Below, in pieces: positions 11,241 to 20,499 of a DNA stretch of 36,345 nt. Origin of the DNA: an uncultured Verrucomicrobiota bacterium (GTDB taxonomy: Bacteria; Verrucomicrobiota; Kiritimatiellia; RFP12; UBA3636); contig CAMVRE010000001.1 of the NCBI GenBank assembly GCA_947169825.1, positions 80,463 to 116,807 on the forward strand, read 5' to 3'. The number at the start of each line of letters is the position of its first letter. Positions within the stretch are counted from its first letter, which is position 1. A program made the position numbers and the translations under genes. The notes under the pieces were generated by a model. The model had not been told where the DNA came from, did not search any database, and was given only the letters and a program-made list of their open reading frames with translations.

Positions 11241-11714
11241 CTATAAAAGCCGGAACAAAAACCAAGCGGCTCTATGACAACAGAGGCCGGTATGTACAGC
11301 CATGCCGAGCCAGACCGGTGCCCTAAGGCCCCAACCAACGACGGGACGGTCGCATGACAGCAAAGAAAGCCCCAGCGCGACGGAGAGAAGTCCGGAACGC
11401 ACCGCAGCGTAAACATACCCCTTGAGAATATCGAATTTGCCGGTCGCCTCCAATTCGCGGATTTTCCGCAACCCTTTGCTTGAGAACAGAATTCCGAGAA
11501 GAGTTGCCGCAAAACCCGCGACGGCGGCGGAAAAGCCGACAAACGCGCCAAGAGCCTCCGGGCCCGGAATCAAAAAACCGAAACGGTGTGCGATGACGGC
11601 GACACCGACGGCGCAGAGCACCGGATAGTATTTCTCCATCCAGAGAGGATCCGTCAGGAACGAACGCCGTCGTTTGGCTTCCTGCTCGGCATTTTCGAAT
11701 CCAGCGACTGCCAT
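11241..11714 (-). CDS. Small polytopic membrane protein
   Basis: About 3-4 hydrophobic segments; start overlaps the 3' end of the upstream gene (61 nt), suggesting co-expression. Confidence 0.65.
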   Translation of the reverse strand: MAVAGFENAEQEAKRRRSFLTDPLWMEKYYPVLCAVGVAVIAHRFGFLIPGPEALGAFVGFSAAVAGFAATLLGILFSSKGLRKIRELEATGKFDILKGYVYAAVRSGLLSVALGLSLLSCDRPVVGWGLRAPVWLGMAVHTGLCCHRAAWFLFRLL

Positions 11715-12565
11715 TGTTTCTTTAGAAAATCGATTCTCGCCTCAAATGAAATCCTCCGACTTTCGTCATAGGGAACTTGATCGTCCGCACGGATTCTGTC
11801 GACCAGCAGATCGAGCATTGCCATTTTTCGGTCTTCCTTCTCCGCATACGCGCGAAGCTTTCGGACGTCGTTCGGATATCGCTCACGGATTCGCAGCAAC
11901 TCCTGGGCCGTTTTGACTACGGATGACATAGAAAGTCCTCGCCGGCGACGCGGAGCAACGCCTATGGTTACGGACACCTTCTCCCCGGCGACCTGTTCCA
12001 TAAGAGAGAGGACATCGGATAGAGACCGACTCGCCTGAATATCCATCCGCGAAACGGTTGGTGCGACCTCGAGTTCGAACTTGCCGATTCTGGGAGAGCG
12101 TCGCAGCTGTTCCAGTGCCGTATTCGAGATCATCGGCAACAACTGGAACCTCCCTGTTTTCCCGGCGAAGTGAGCAAAGTAATCCTCGAACCCCGAGAAG
12201 GACACCCCGTTCCGATTGCGTTGCAGGACGAGTACGTTCCGTTCCTCGTCAAAGAAGAACGCCGTCTCTTCTCCGATTCCCTCGTCGTCGTGGAAGTCGA
12301 TTTCCCTCTCGGATCCGCGTTGGTCGATCCGTGTCGGCAGGTTTGTCATTCGGATCTTCACCATGTCTCCGGTGAAGAACCGCCGCCGCCCTTCGGAACG
12401 GATCGACAGCTTCTTCAACCGGATGGGATCGCCACCGTTTGCCACGAAGTTCCGCGCGTGCCCGGACGTTCTGTTCACAGTTTCAAGGATGCTGGCGAAA
12501 GTGCACCTCTCCGTCTCGACAGTGAAGAAGTCCGCGTGTAGGGTCCTGTATCGATTTGTGCTCAT
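11654..12565 (-). CDS. DUF6731-like protein (family name from memory)
   Basis: GDMVKIRMTNLPTR...EIDFHDDEGIGEETAFFFDEERNVLVLQRNRNGVSFSGFEDYF pattern; preceded by promoter module E2. Confidence 0.7.
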   Translation of the reverse strand: MSTNRYRTLHADFFTVETERCTFASILETVNRTSGHARNFVANGGDPIRLKKLSIRSEGRRRFFTGDMVKIRMTNLPTRIDQRGSEREIDFHDDEGIGEETAFFFDEERNVLVLQRNRNGVSFSGFEDYFAHFAGKTGRFQLLPMISNTALEQLRRSPRIGKFELEVAPTVSRMDIQASRSLSDVLSLMEQVAGEKVSVTIGVAPRRRRGLSMSSVVKTAQELLRIRERYPNDVRKLRAYAEKEDRKMAMLDLLVDRIRADDQVPYDESRRISFEARIDFLKKQWQSLDSKMPSRKPNDGVRS

Positions 12566-12596
12566 GTTGATGTTCTCTTGTTTGTCGAACGGAGAT

Positions 12597-12655
12597 AACG
12601 TAGCATTTTGCCCGGATCATTGAAATGGGGCAAACGTCAGAAATTCGTCAGAAAT
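12597..12655 (-). promoter_or_regulatory. E2: promoter module with tandem 11-bp motif
   Basis: CGTCAGAAATTCGTCAGAAAT at 12635-12655; 10 bp gap; -35-like TTCAAT (rc 12619-12624); 16 bp; -10-like TACGTT (rc 12597-12602). Confidence 0.75.
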
Positions 12656-12835
12656 GCAATTTGAGACGAGAAAGGTGGTGCGCTCGCGCTGGCAGACGCA
12701 CGTGTCGCACCGTTGAAGGCCGGGTGGATGCAAAGCGAGACGCGGCAGCGATGCTCCTTCAAATGGCGAGGCGCTATACCTTGTCGGCCCCAAGAAGACG
12801 ATAATCTACGGTGAATAGGTCCAAGCGGTGGGACG
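12601..12835. repeat. Intergenic repeat copy A (matches 22077-22430)
   Basis: Shares GTAGCATTTTGCCCGG..., CGTCAGAAATTCGTCAGAAATGCA, GCGGCAGCGATGCTCCTTC(A/G)AATGGCGAGGCGCT, AAGAAGACG, TACGGTG(A/G)ATAGGTC with 22 kb copy. Confidence 0.8.
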
Positions 12836-12965
12836 CGGACGAGCCGTCTGGGTAAAGGAGTCGGAGTCGAGGGAGTACGCTGAAAGGCTGGATACATATG
12901 CTTAAAAAGGTGAACAATTCTCTGATGAACGATGCTTAAAAATGTGCAGTTATTGAATATGTACG

Positions 12966-13616
12966 ATCGCCGGCGCGGCCGCCCCCAAGGTCCGGCGCAT
13001 CTTCGACGGCATCCCCGGACAGCTCTCGAAGAAGGAGAAGCGCTTTTCGCTCGCGTCGCTGGACAGCGGCGCGCGGCGACGCTCCTACGAGGCGTCCTTC
13101 CTGTGGCTTGCCGACGCGAAGGTCGCCAACATCGCCTACAACGCGACCGATCCCGGCGTCGCCCTGGCGCTCACCGAGGACGATTCGACGATGAAGGTCT
13201 ATTCGGCCGACACGGGGTTGATGATCTCGCAGACCCTGGGCGACCGGCCGTTCACGGAGGGGGCGCTCTACGAGGAGGTCTATTCCGGCGATCTGGGGAT
13301 CAACGAGGGAATGGTGATCGAGAACAGCGTGGCGCAGGCGCTGACCGCGGCCGGCCGGCGGCTGTTCTTCTACTCCCGGTACGATCTGCAGACCGCGGCC
13401 AACCGGATGGAGATCGACTTTCTGATCCGCCGCGGCGACCGGATTTGCCCCGTCGAGGTGAAAAGCGGCCGCAACTACGCCCGCCACGCCTCGCTCGACA
13501 AGTTTCGCGCGAAGTTCGGCGACCGCCTTGGCGAATTGTTCATCCTCTGCACCAAGGACGTGGACCAGAAGGACGGCATTACCCGGCTTCCGCTCTATAT
13601 GGCCTCGTGCCTGTAG
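12966..13616 (+). pseudogene. 5'-truncated AAA+ ATPase, C-terminal DUF4143 part only
   Basis: In-frame AAAPKVRRIFDGIPGQLSKKEKRFSLASL...FLWLADAKVANIAYNAT...KVYSADTGLMISQTLG...EVDFLIRRGDRICPVEVKSG; no ATPase domain upstream. Confidence 0.75.
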
Positions 13617-13664
13617 CGGCGGCGATTCGCCCCGTCGGTCACTTCCACGCGGCCGTCTCCGCCG

Positions 13665-13840
13665 CGAGACGTGCGGCGAAGGCGTCGACCGCCGGCGACG
13701 TGTCGCGCTCGTAGCCGTAGCCGCCGAGGTGGTCCGCCCGCAGGCTGTCCGCGAGGATGACGCAGAAGTCCGGTCGGTGGGACGCGGCGGAGGCGGCACC
13801 GCCGAGGAGAGCCAGAACAAGGATTGGAAGGATTCATTTT
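13665..13840 (-). pseudogene. Sulfatase N-terminal fragment
   Basis: Minus-strand frame ILPILVLALLGGAASAASHRPDFCVILADSLRADHLGGYGYERDTSPAVDAFAARLAAETAAWK-stop; no in-frame ATG (stop precedes at the poly-A tract). Confidence 0.7.
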
Positions 13841-14008
13841 TTTTTGGGGGCTGTTGTTCGAGGCGAACCGCCTGTAGAATACCACTCCGTCCAGACGAAA
13901 AGAAGGAAGGGTAAACCAAAACCAGTCAGATTTTCGTTGTCTTTTGGTTGGACGGATGTATACCATTCATCGCAGGAAAACCATCAGCACAAAACGCTCA
14001 AGACAGAT

Positions 14009-14965
14009 CTATCCGTTATACGCTTGTATTGTTCTCAAGAATTCTTCCATCATATCTCTTCGGATTCTTGTGGAGTTCTGACTATGAGAATACAGTGACA
14101 TCACGAACCTAAATAGCGCCATGACATGTTTTGACGCGTGAATTGGTGTGTCCGTATTGAGAAACTCGCTTTCCATAATTCGGAATGTGCTGTAAAGATG
14201 TCGTTCGGTCTCCAGAAATGTTGCATTACATTCCGGAACAACCTCCAGAATTCCAAATTTAGTTAACTTGACACGGGCGATGTACGGCCATGGAATATCT
14301 ATTCGATTACTGTTTCCAAATTCTTCCAACCATCGGACAAGACCGACTCTTGCCATACCAGGCATTCCCTTTACAGCAATCTGCTTACACCAATTGGGAG
14401 CGTCGGACGGAGCTTTAAGTGTTAGTGCATGCGAAAAGGAGTGTTCCTGCAGTTTATATGCTTCAACAATTCCTGCCCCAGCAAGAAATGAATCCCACGA
14501 GACTGAAGATTGTATTTTCAACCGATTCATTTGATTTCCAGACAAGTATTCGCCAAATGCTATGGTTGTTCGCGGTTTTAATAGATAGTGACCTTGAACT
14601 AACTTTTTTGAGTCCATACATATCTGATTCATGGCACAACACCCCCTGATTGTTGCAAGCGCGAAGTTCAGAGTCTGCAATAGGTTTTGGGAACAAAAGA
14701 AACAACAGTCTGTGAAACGGAACACATCGCCGGATGCTTGTTCGGTTGCATGTGAAATTACTTTGTGGAACCGGACCAATGCGTTAATTGCGCCAGGCAT
14801 GCTTTTCAAGCAGATAGAAGAAAAGCCAAGAAGATCGCAGTGACATACCCACCCGCGGTTGCATGCTGGAAAGAATTGTCTAGCGTCTACAGTATACTGT
14901 CCGGTCTGTTTGAAATCATCGATGTTTTCGGAAAACGAACGAAGTTCATTGTTTGATGTTCTCAT
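14009..14965 (-). CDS. Class III nucleotidyl cyclase-like protein (candidate Pycsar-type cyclase)
   Basis: CHCDLLGFSSI (first metal Asp region), FRFTDCCFF (second Asp), RTTIAFGEYLSG, FLAGAGIVEAYKLQE; order and spacing resemble class III cyclases. Confidence 0.65.
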   Translation of the reverse strand: MRTSNNELRSFSENIDDFKQTGQYTVDARQFFPACNRGWVCHCDLLGFSSICLKSMPGAINALVRFHKVISHATEQASGDVFRFTDCCFFCSQNLLQTLNFALATIRGCCAMNQICMDSKKLVQGHYLLKPRTTIAFGEYLSGNQMNRLKIQSSVSWDSFLAGAGIVEAYKLQEHSFSHALTLKAPSDAPNWCKQIAVKGMPGMARVGLVRWLEEFGNSNRIDIPWPYIARVKLTKFGILEVVPECNATFLETERHLYSTFRIMESEFLNTDTPIHASKHVMALFRFVMSLYSHSQNSTRIRRDMMEEFLRTIQAYNG

Positions 14966-14988
14966 AGAAAACCAAGTTCGATTGTTGG

Positions 14989-15807
14989 TTAATGATTTGA
15001 CGAGGTTGTGTTACGGCAAAACATATCCATCAGTTTGACCAACGATTTGACATTACAGAAGCGGATTCCAAATCGGTTGCGCAACTTCAACCGATTCTGT
15101 GGACTCATCACCGATTTTGTTCCCGCAGACACGCCTCGATCCTCTGTACAGAACAGTTGGATTCCGTAACCATAATGAGCTGCGATAGACATTGCATCGG
15201 CATACTCCGCAACCGTTTTGGAAAATGCTTTATCTGAATTCGAAAGACCGGAAAGCTTCATGTATGGGTTTTCCGTTGGCTTTGATCCGGTTAGTTCCCT
15301 AAGGGCGTTGGCGCCCGCAAACAATTGGTTTGAGATGTACCGATCACATTCGTCAATGCGACGCATTGTCTCATCCCTTGATTCTGATCGGCAGTACATC
15401 TGCGGAGGTATCTCTCTGCAGATGAAATCCCCCAAACGATATGTCTTCAGGACTTTTCCATCAACGGCTTTCAGGGCTTCAAGCGTCTTGCGCCGATATT
15501 CGTCCAGCTCGACGTTTCCAAACTTTCTTGAGGGACCAATCGATATAGACAACTGGACATATCCATTAGGAGTACTTGTTTGATGAATAGAAACGGCATT
15601 CGATGTATTATTGATTGTTCGGGAAAGGCGTTCCGCCTTGGGGATTTGTTCTCTGGTGAAATACAAATCCGCAACGTGGACCGAAATCAACTTTTCGTCA
15701 ATTGCCTTCCGTAATCGGAAGAAGAACGGGGAATTTTCCTCGTCGGTATGTGCTTCAGGTCGGAGGACCTTTTCGATGACGTTTGAATCAAAGGTGACTG
15801 TCAGCAT
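14989..15807 (-). CDS. PIN-like domain protein (putative RNase)
   Basis: N-terminal VTFDSNVIEKVL, then EYADAMSIAAHYGYGIQLFCTEDRG: the three-acidic-residue PIN layout. Confidence 0.65.
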   Translation of the reverse strand: MLTVTFDSNVIEKVLRPEAHTDEENSPFFFRLRKAIDEKLISVHVADLYFTREQIPKAERLSRTINNTSNAVSIHQTSTPNGYVQLSISIGPSRKFGNVELDEYRRKTLEALKAVDGKVLKTYRLGDFICREIPPQMYCRSESRDETMRRIDECDRYISNQLFAGANALRELTGSKPTENPYMKLSGLSNSDKAFSKTVAEYADAMSIAAHYGYGIQLFCTEDRGVSAGTKSVMSPQNRLKLRNRFGIRFCNVKSLVKLMDMFCRNTTSSNH

Positions 15808-15906
15808 GAGGAAGTGTCTCCATCAAATCTTCTTGAAGGTTCAGGCTGAAATTCTCGACGAATCGGAAATATTCCGCCTTGGAAACCGAGCATCCAGAAC
15901 CTCCAG

Positions 15907-16479
15907 TTATGAATTTTGCGAGGGGGATGGTTTATCCGTGCCTGTTTGTGTTGGTGTGCAAGGGAAGCAGTTCAGTGGAAGTATCAACCCGATGTAGCGT
16001 CGCCACCACGGCAAGTGTATGATTTTATTGTTAAGCCCCCGTGCAAGGCATTCTTCGTTGTAGCACAGAACATCCAGGCAACGGAATCCAACAGTATCGT
16101 CTTTCTCAATTTCTTCGCGACGAGCAACAATCGCTTGAAGATCTTTTTCTGTTCCTGATTCTTCGTTTACCGGGATGGTTTTCATCAGCTCTCCAAATGC
16201 AATCTTTTTAGCCGTATGCCATTCCAAATGCTTGTTGGCTATTTGAACGAGAGACATGCTACCTAAAATAAAACTGATCCATAACACCACCCTTTGCCAA
16301 CGTTCGCCGTGAAAACTTAATAGCACCGAGAATGTCATGAGCAATTCTATGAATTGCAAAAAGAGAACCATTCCTTGATGCCACGCCATTCTATAAGCAT
16401 GGTAACGTTGGGAACAAGAGATTTCAAACTTCTGGTCCCATATCTTCTCTGCCACCGTCTTCGATTTCTTGGTATTCAT
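15907..16479 (-). CDS. SLATT-like 2TM membrane protein (putative effector)
   Basis: Start MNTKKSKTVAEKIW; SQRYHAYRMAWHQ followed by two TM helices (MVLFLQFIELLMTFSVLLSF, VVLWISFILGSMSLVQIA) then charged helix with RREEIEKDDTVGFRCLDVLCYNEECLARGL. Confidence 0.65.
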   Translation of the reverse strand: MNTKKSKTVAEKIWDQKFEISCSQRYHAYRMAWHQGMVLFLQFIELLMTFSVLLSFHGERWQRVVLWISFILGSMSLVQIANKHLEWHTAKKIAFGELMKTIPVNEESGTEKDLQAIVARREEIEKDDTVGFRCLDVLCYNEECLARGLNNKIIHLPWWRRYIGLILPLNCFPCTPTQTGTDKPSPSQNS

Positions 16480-16542
16480 GTCGCAGTTGTTATTCCTTTT
16501 TGTGACCGTTTTGCCAAACCAATGCACTTAGAGAACGAACCA

Positions 16543-16926
16543 TTACGGTTTCCGTTTCGTTCGTTGTGGACGCTCTTCTTCGATTGTTTTGCAGTGTTTT
16601 CCCTGGCGCCTCGCTTTCACGTGGGTTACAAGAACCGTGCCGTCGCAAATTCTCGTTTTAGCACAAGCTGCATAGTTTTGGTTGCGCGATGGCTTGTGGG
16701 GGCGTGATGGCGTCGGAACGACCGCGACCCTCGCGACTTCAATTGTTACATATTCCGAGTCATGGTTCTTTCCTTGCGCCGAGCATCGATGCGAAGGACT
16801 AGGCGGTGGGAAAACGGTTTTGCGCGCAACACCGGTTTTTGTGTCCTGTGTTATTCGACCAGACGTAAAGTGACGCGTTGTTCCGCCAGCGTTCTTGCCC
16901 GGGGATGCGTTGGGCTTTTTGCTCAT
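16543..16926 (-). CDS. Small basic protein of unknown function
   Basis: ATG at 16926 with AAAGGAGACG ribosome-binding site, downstream of promoter E3; sequence MSKKPNASPGKNAGGTTRHF... has no recognisable domain. Confidence 0.45.
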   Translation of the reverse strand: MSKKPNASPGKNAGGTTRHFTSGRITQDTKTGVARKTVFPPPSPSHRCSAQGKNHDSEYVTIEVARVAVVPTPSRPHKPSRNQNYAACAKTRICDGTVLVTHVKARRQGKHCKTIEEERPQRTKRKP

Positions 16927-17006
16927 TTCGTCTCCTTTGTTCGGATTTGGAAGTGGTTGGAAGCTGCACGGTGGAGGTCTTACGACTGCCCGTCGGCAAC
17001 GAAGGT

Positions 17007-17076
17007 AAAGTAGCATTTTGCCCCGCCGAATGGAAGGGGGTGTCAAGCCGGATTTCGTCAGAAATTCGTCAGAATT
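17007..17076 (-). promoter_or_regulatory. E3: promoter module with tandem 11-bp motif
   Basis: CGTCAGAAATTCGTCAGAATT at 17056-17076; 20 bp gap; TTCCAT (rc 17030-17035); 17 bp; TACTTT (rc 17007-17012). Confidence 0.7.
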
Positions 17077-17322
17077 TCGGTGCGCCAATCATGCGTCGTC
17101 TGGCGCAGGTGTCACATCGTCGACCGCCGTTTCGCGCACAACTGTCTCACTTCGGGGCGGTTTTGCCTATGGTATGAGACCTGCTACGTTTGGGAGTAAA
17201 GTGCATTGTGCATCGCTCTGTTTTAGAACAATGTTGAAAACCGCTTGAAATTCTGCAAAAAACCAGTTTTCACCTTGATTTTTCAGCCACTTTTTGCTAT
17301 TATGATTGCCATAGGAGAAACA

Positions 17323-18381
17323 ATGGCAATCACACCTTCACAGCTTGAAATCCTGCGGCAGCTCTTCGCCAACGCGACGCCCGAACAGAAGTCCGACTTC
17401 CTGACCTGGGTGAACAAAACGCCGCAAGCCGCCACCTCCCCAGTCACCGCATCCACCTTCGATGCGTTCTTGATGGAAAGGAAAGCGCCAGTCTGTCCGC
17501 ATTGCGGCTCGGTCCACATCCTCAAAAACGGACATGCCAACGGTCGCCAGCGCTTCGTCTGCAAGGATTGCAGGACGACCTTCGGCTTCACTAACAACAC
17601 CATCCTGCACCAGTCCAAGAAAGACCTTTCGGTCTGGTCGCTCTACATCGGCTGCATGATTCAGAAGATGCCGCTTCGCAAGACCGCCAAGGCGTGCAAA
17701 ATGAACCTCGCCACGGCTTTCGCTTGGCGGCACAAGGTTCTGGACGCCCTCACCAACATGATGGAGTCCGTCAAACTGGACGGCGTTGTGGAATGTGACG
17801 AGACCTATGAACTCGTTTCGTTCAAAGGCAACCACAAGAACTCGTCAACCTTCCAGATGCCGAGGAAGCCGCGCAAGCGCGGTGGTCGCGCGAGCAAGCG
17901 CGGGCTGTCAAAGGAACAGGTTTGCGTGACCTGCGGGGTCAATCTGGGGCATCAGTCCGTCGGCAGGATTTCCAACCTCGGCAAGCCGTCCTGCAAGGAG
18001 TTGGCGAGCGTTCTGGACGGGCATGTGGCTGAAGGGGCGGTCATGGTGACGGACTCGCACAGAGGGTATTGCAAACTGGCTGACGCATACAGGGCGTCGC
18101 ACATCCGCATCCCCCGAAAGCGGCACGTGGTCAATGGGTTCAACATCCAGCTGATGAACTACTACCACTCGGCTTTGAAGGGAATGATAAACTGGCATTT
18201 CCGCGGCGTTGCGACGAAGTATCTCAACAACTATGTCGTGTGGCACAACCTCGTCAACTTCGCAAGGGGTAGCGACGAGGAGAAGGAATGCACGATGAGG
18301 GACTTCGTTCTGACGACGAAGTGCGTGTCGGTGTGGAAGAAAAACCTTGCAAGGGAGCCAATCCCCTGCAAGGTTGCGTAA
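17323..18381 (+). CDS. IS1595-family transposase (zinc ribbon + DDE/ISXO2-like)
   Basis: CPHCGSVHILKNGHANGRQRFVCKDCRTTFG zinc ribbon; VECDETY, MVTDSHRGY, HVVNGFNIQLMNYYHSALKGMINWHFRGVATKYLNNYVVWHN; AGGAGAAAC RBS. Confidence 0.93.
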   Translation: MAITPSQLEILRQLFANATPEQKSDFLTWVNKTPQAATSPVTASTFDAFLMERKAPVCPHCGSVHILKNGHANGRQRFVCKDCRTTFGFTNNTILHQSKKDLSVWSLYIGCMIQKMPLRKTAKACKMNLATAFAWRHKVLDALTNMMESVKLDGVVECDETYELVSFKGNHKNSSTFQMPRKPRKRGGRASKRGLSKEQVCVTCGVNLGHQSVGRISNLGKPSCKELASVLDGHVAEGAVMVTDSHRGYCKLADAYRASHIRIPRKRHVVNGFNIQLMNYYHSALKGMINWHFRGVATKYLNNYVVWHNLVNFARGSDEEKECTMRDFVLTTKCVSVWKKNLAREPIPCKVA

Positions 18382-18421
18382 AACAGTTTACTGCGAACGA
18401 TGCAAAAAGCGCCGGGTATGG

Positions 18422-18994
18422 TTATTTGTCAGGAAGACCAAATGTCTCCCTCACATACACCCTGACATCGATGGAACTATCAGAAAGCACGTCGATTATT
18501 TTCGAGATGTTGTTGGCGAACTCGACTGCGACGCTTGCCCGTTGATTTTCATCCATGATGTGTTCGTCGTTGAATTTGCTCCGAATAATGGAAGCAATCT
18601 TTTCCGGCTTTCCATAATCGCAGTATTCAACAAGGAGCCGTTCAAGTGTCTTTCGCTTGTCAACCTTGCCCTTGATGTCCCACGATTGAATGTTTCCGAG
18701 GTGGGCTATAAGTTCGGTTGCCCAATGCACGAAATTTACATTGTCTTGGGAATAAAGCTGGCACCACTTGCAAAGACACCAATTATCGACAAGCTGGACT
18801 CCCAGACCGAGCACCTTCCTTTCATAGACGCTCTTCGGGAAAGCCATTTCATTGACAAGGATGCGATCATACAAGTAGTTTTCAAGATTCTCCTTCAATA
18901 GACGAGAATCCGTCCCCATATAGCAACATGCCACCTCTTCAACGAGCTTCTTCAGTTGTCCGATTGTCAGAGTCACTTTTGCGTTGTCTTTCAT
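18422..18994 (-). CDS. Transposon passenger protein of unknown function
   Basis: 190 aa ORF inside the TIRs, 16 bp downstream of the PRTase gene. Confidence 0.65.
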   Translation of the reverse strand: MKDNAKVTLTIGQLKKLVEEVACCYMGTDSRLLKENLENYLYDRILVNEMAFPKSVYERKVLGLGVQLVDNWCLCKWCQLYSQDNVNFVHWATELIAHLGNIQSWDIKGKVDKRKTLERLLVEYCDYGKPEKIASIIRSKFNDEHIMDENQRASVAVEFANNISKIIDVLSDSSIDVRVYVRETFGLPDK

Positions 18995-19010
18995 TGCATG
19001 ATCCTCAGTA

Positions 19011-19880
19011 TTATCCCTCCGAACCTTTACCCAACAGGGTGAACACGGTCGGAGTGATTGCTGGATTGACCGTTTTGATCGCCTTGAACAACTGGAACAG
19101 GGTCGTTCCGCTTGTCAGTATGTCATCCACCACAAGGACCTTTCCGCTTTCGATTGCCTTGTAGATTTTGGCATCCTTTTCAGTCTTGAACCGATAGTAT
19201 CTCTCCAAGAACGGCTTGTACTTTCCTTTGATGTTTCTTGCTATCGAGAAGTAGTCCAACGCATGAATCTTGTCCATTTGCTCCTTCGCGGAAGCAAGTG
19301 CGGACTGAATCATGTTTTCGTTTCCATACTTCTTCGTCCCGTCTGGATTGGTTGCGTTCTGAAGGTGCAGTTTGTATCGCTCATAGTCGAAACCGATGTT
19401 TTTCGGCATGTCTTTCGTCATTTCGATTGTGCCTATGCTGTATTCTGGAAGGACAACCCGACACAACTCATCGACGATATGCCTCGTCAACGGAGAAGCA
19501 GATTGAGGATAGACGATGTATTCAAACTGCTGAACAGGAACCATACTGTTGAACTTCGTTATGGCATCCCGAACGAATCTTTCCTTCTCTGGGGATGGCG
19601 CTTCGACTTTAAGGTGATGAATGAATTGGGTTCTGGTCTTGGATTGAACCGAATCGTTGAACTTGTAGGCGAAGTAGTAATAGGGGATGCTTTGAAGGGT
19701 TGACTGGTGGACGGTTGGATTCGTCAAATATACTATGTCCGACGAATCATCGTGCGTAAAGTCGAACATGAAAGTGGCATCGGCGTTTTGCCTGACACCT
19801 TCTTCAAGTATCGTTATGCTGCCGTTGGAATAGTCGATGTCTTCCACAACTTCCAAAATCAGTTCATCTTTCTTTTTCAT
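19011..19880 (-). CDS. Phosphoribosyltransferase-like passenger protein
   Basis: KVLVVDDILTSGTTLFQLFKAIKTV is a PRPP-binding PRTase motif. ATG at 19880 preceded by AAGGAG. Confidence 0.75.
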   Translation of the reverse strand: MKKKDELILEVVEDIDYSNGSITILEEGVRQNADATFMFDFTHDDSSDIVYLTNPTVHQSTLQSIPYYYFAYKFNDSVQSKTRTQFIHHLKVEAPSPEKERFVRDAITKFNSMVPVQQFEYIVYPQSASPLTRHIVDELCRVVLPEYSIGTIEMTKDMPKNIGFDYERYKLHLQNATNPDGTKKYGNENMIQSALASAKEQMDKIHALDYFSIARNIKGKYKPFLERYYRFKTEKDAKIYKAIESGKVLVVDDILTSGTTLFQLFKAIKTVNPAITPTVFTLLGKGSEG

Positions 19881-20127
19881 TGGAATAGTCTCCTTCATTA
19901 TTGTAGGCATCGTCCCTCCGCAGCGGGGAACGCCCCTACGGACATTACTGTATCAAAAAAACGTCTGAAAATCAATGGGAAAATTGCCAAAATGCCGATT
20001 TCAACACTGTTCTAAAACAGAGCGTTGTGCATTTTAGTCGGACCACTTTCGGCGGACAGACGGTGGAGAGTTATCTTCGGGTGCGGTTCTCTGACGGGGC
20101 GAGGCGATGGAAGGGAGGTGAAACAAG

Positions 20128-20361
20128 ATGAAAAGACAGGAATACCATGTTGTTCCCCGCGGGGATCGATGGGCCGTGAAGCGGGACAACGCCTCGCGGG
20201 CAAGCGGCCTTTTCGATACCAAGCAGGATGCGATCAATGCCGGTCGCGATCTCAGCAAGGGTCTCGGAGCGGAACTCGTGATCCACGGGCGCAACGGGCA
20301 AATCCAAAACTCGAACAGTTACGGAAACGATCCATGCCCGCCCCATGACACCGTTCAGTAG
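20128..20361 (+). CDS. DUF2188-like small protein
   Basis: MKRQEYHVVPRGDRWAVKRDNASRASGLFDTKQDAINAGRDLSKGLGAELVIHGRNGQIQ; RBS GGGAGGTG. Confidence 0.85.
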   Translation: MKRQEYHVVPRGDRWAVKRDNASRASGLFDTKQDAINAGRDLSKGLGAELVIHGRNGQIQNSNSYGNDPCPPHDTVQ

Positions 20362-20365
20362 GGGC

Positions 20366-20403
20366 AAGCCGCCGGGACCTCTCGGCCCCGGCGGCTTTCT
20401 TTT
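20366..20403 (+). terminator. Rho-independent terminator after DUF2188 gene
   Basis: AAGCCGCCGGGACCTCTCGGCCCCGGCGGCTTTCTTTT. Confidence 0.88.
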
Positions 20404-20499
20404 GTGCAGCGTTTCGCGGGACGGGTGAGCATAGTTTATGTTCTGGCGTCAGTTAAGAATCGGCACATTGGAAACATGGTTGGCGCATGTGCTGGCATT

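Larger units (their letters stand above)
17214..20024. mobile_element. IS1595-type transposon with passenger genes, 8-bp TSD
   Basis: Terminal inverted repeats CGCTCTGTTTTAGAACAATGTTGAAA (17214) and CGCTCTGTTTTAGAACAGTGTTGAAA (rc ending 20024), flanked by TTGTGCAT at 17206-17213 and 20025-20032. Confidence 0.93.

Noticed and set aside
12637-12897. 86 aa minus-strand ORF ending FLTNF
   Set aside because: Lies in the intergenic repeat; the C-terminus is the regulatory motif itself; no RBS or domain.
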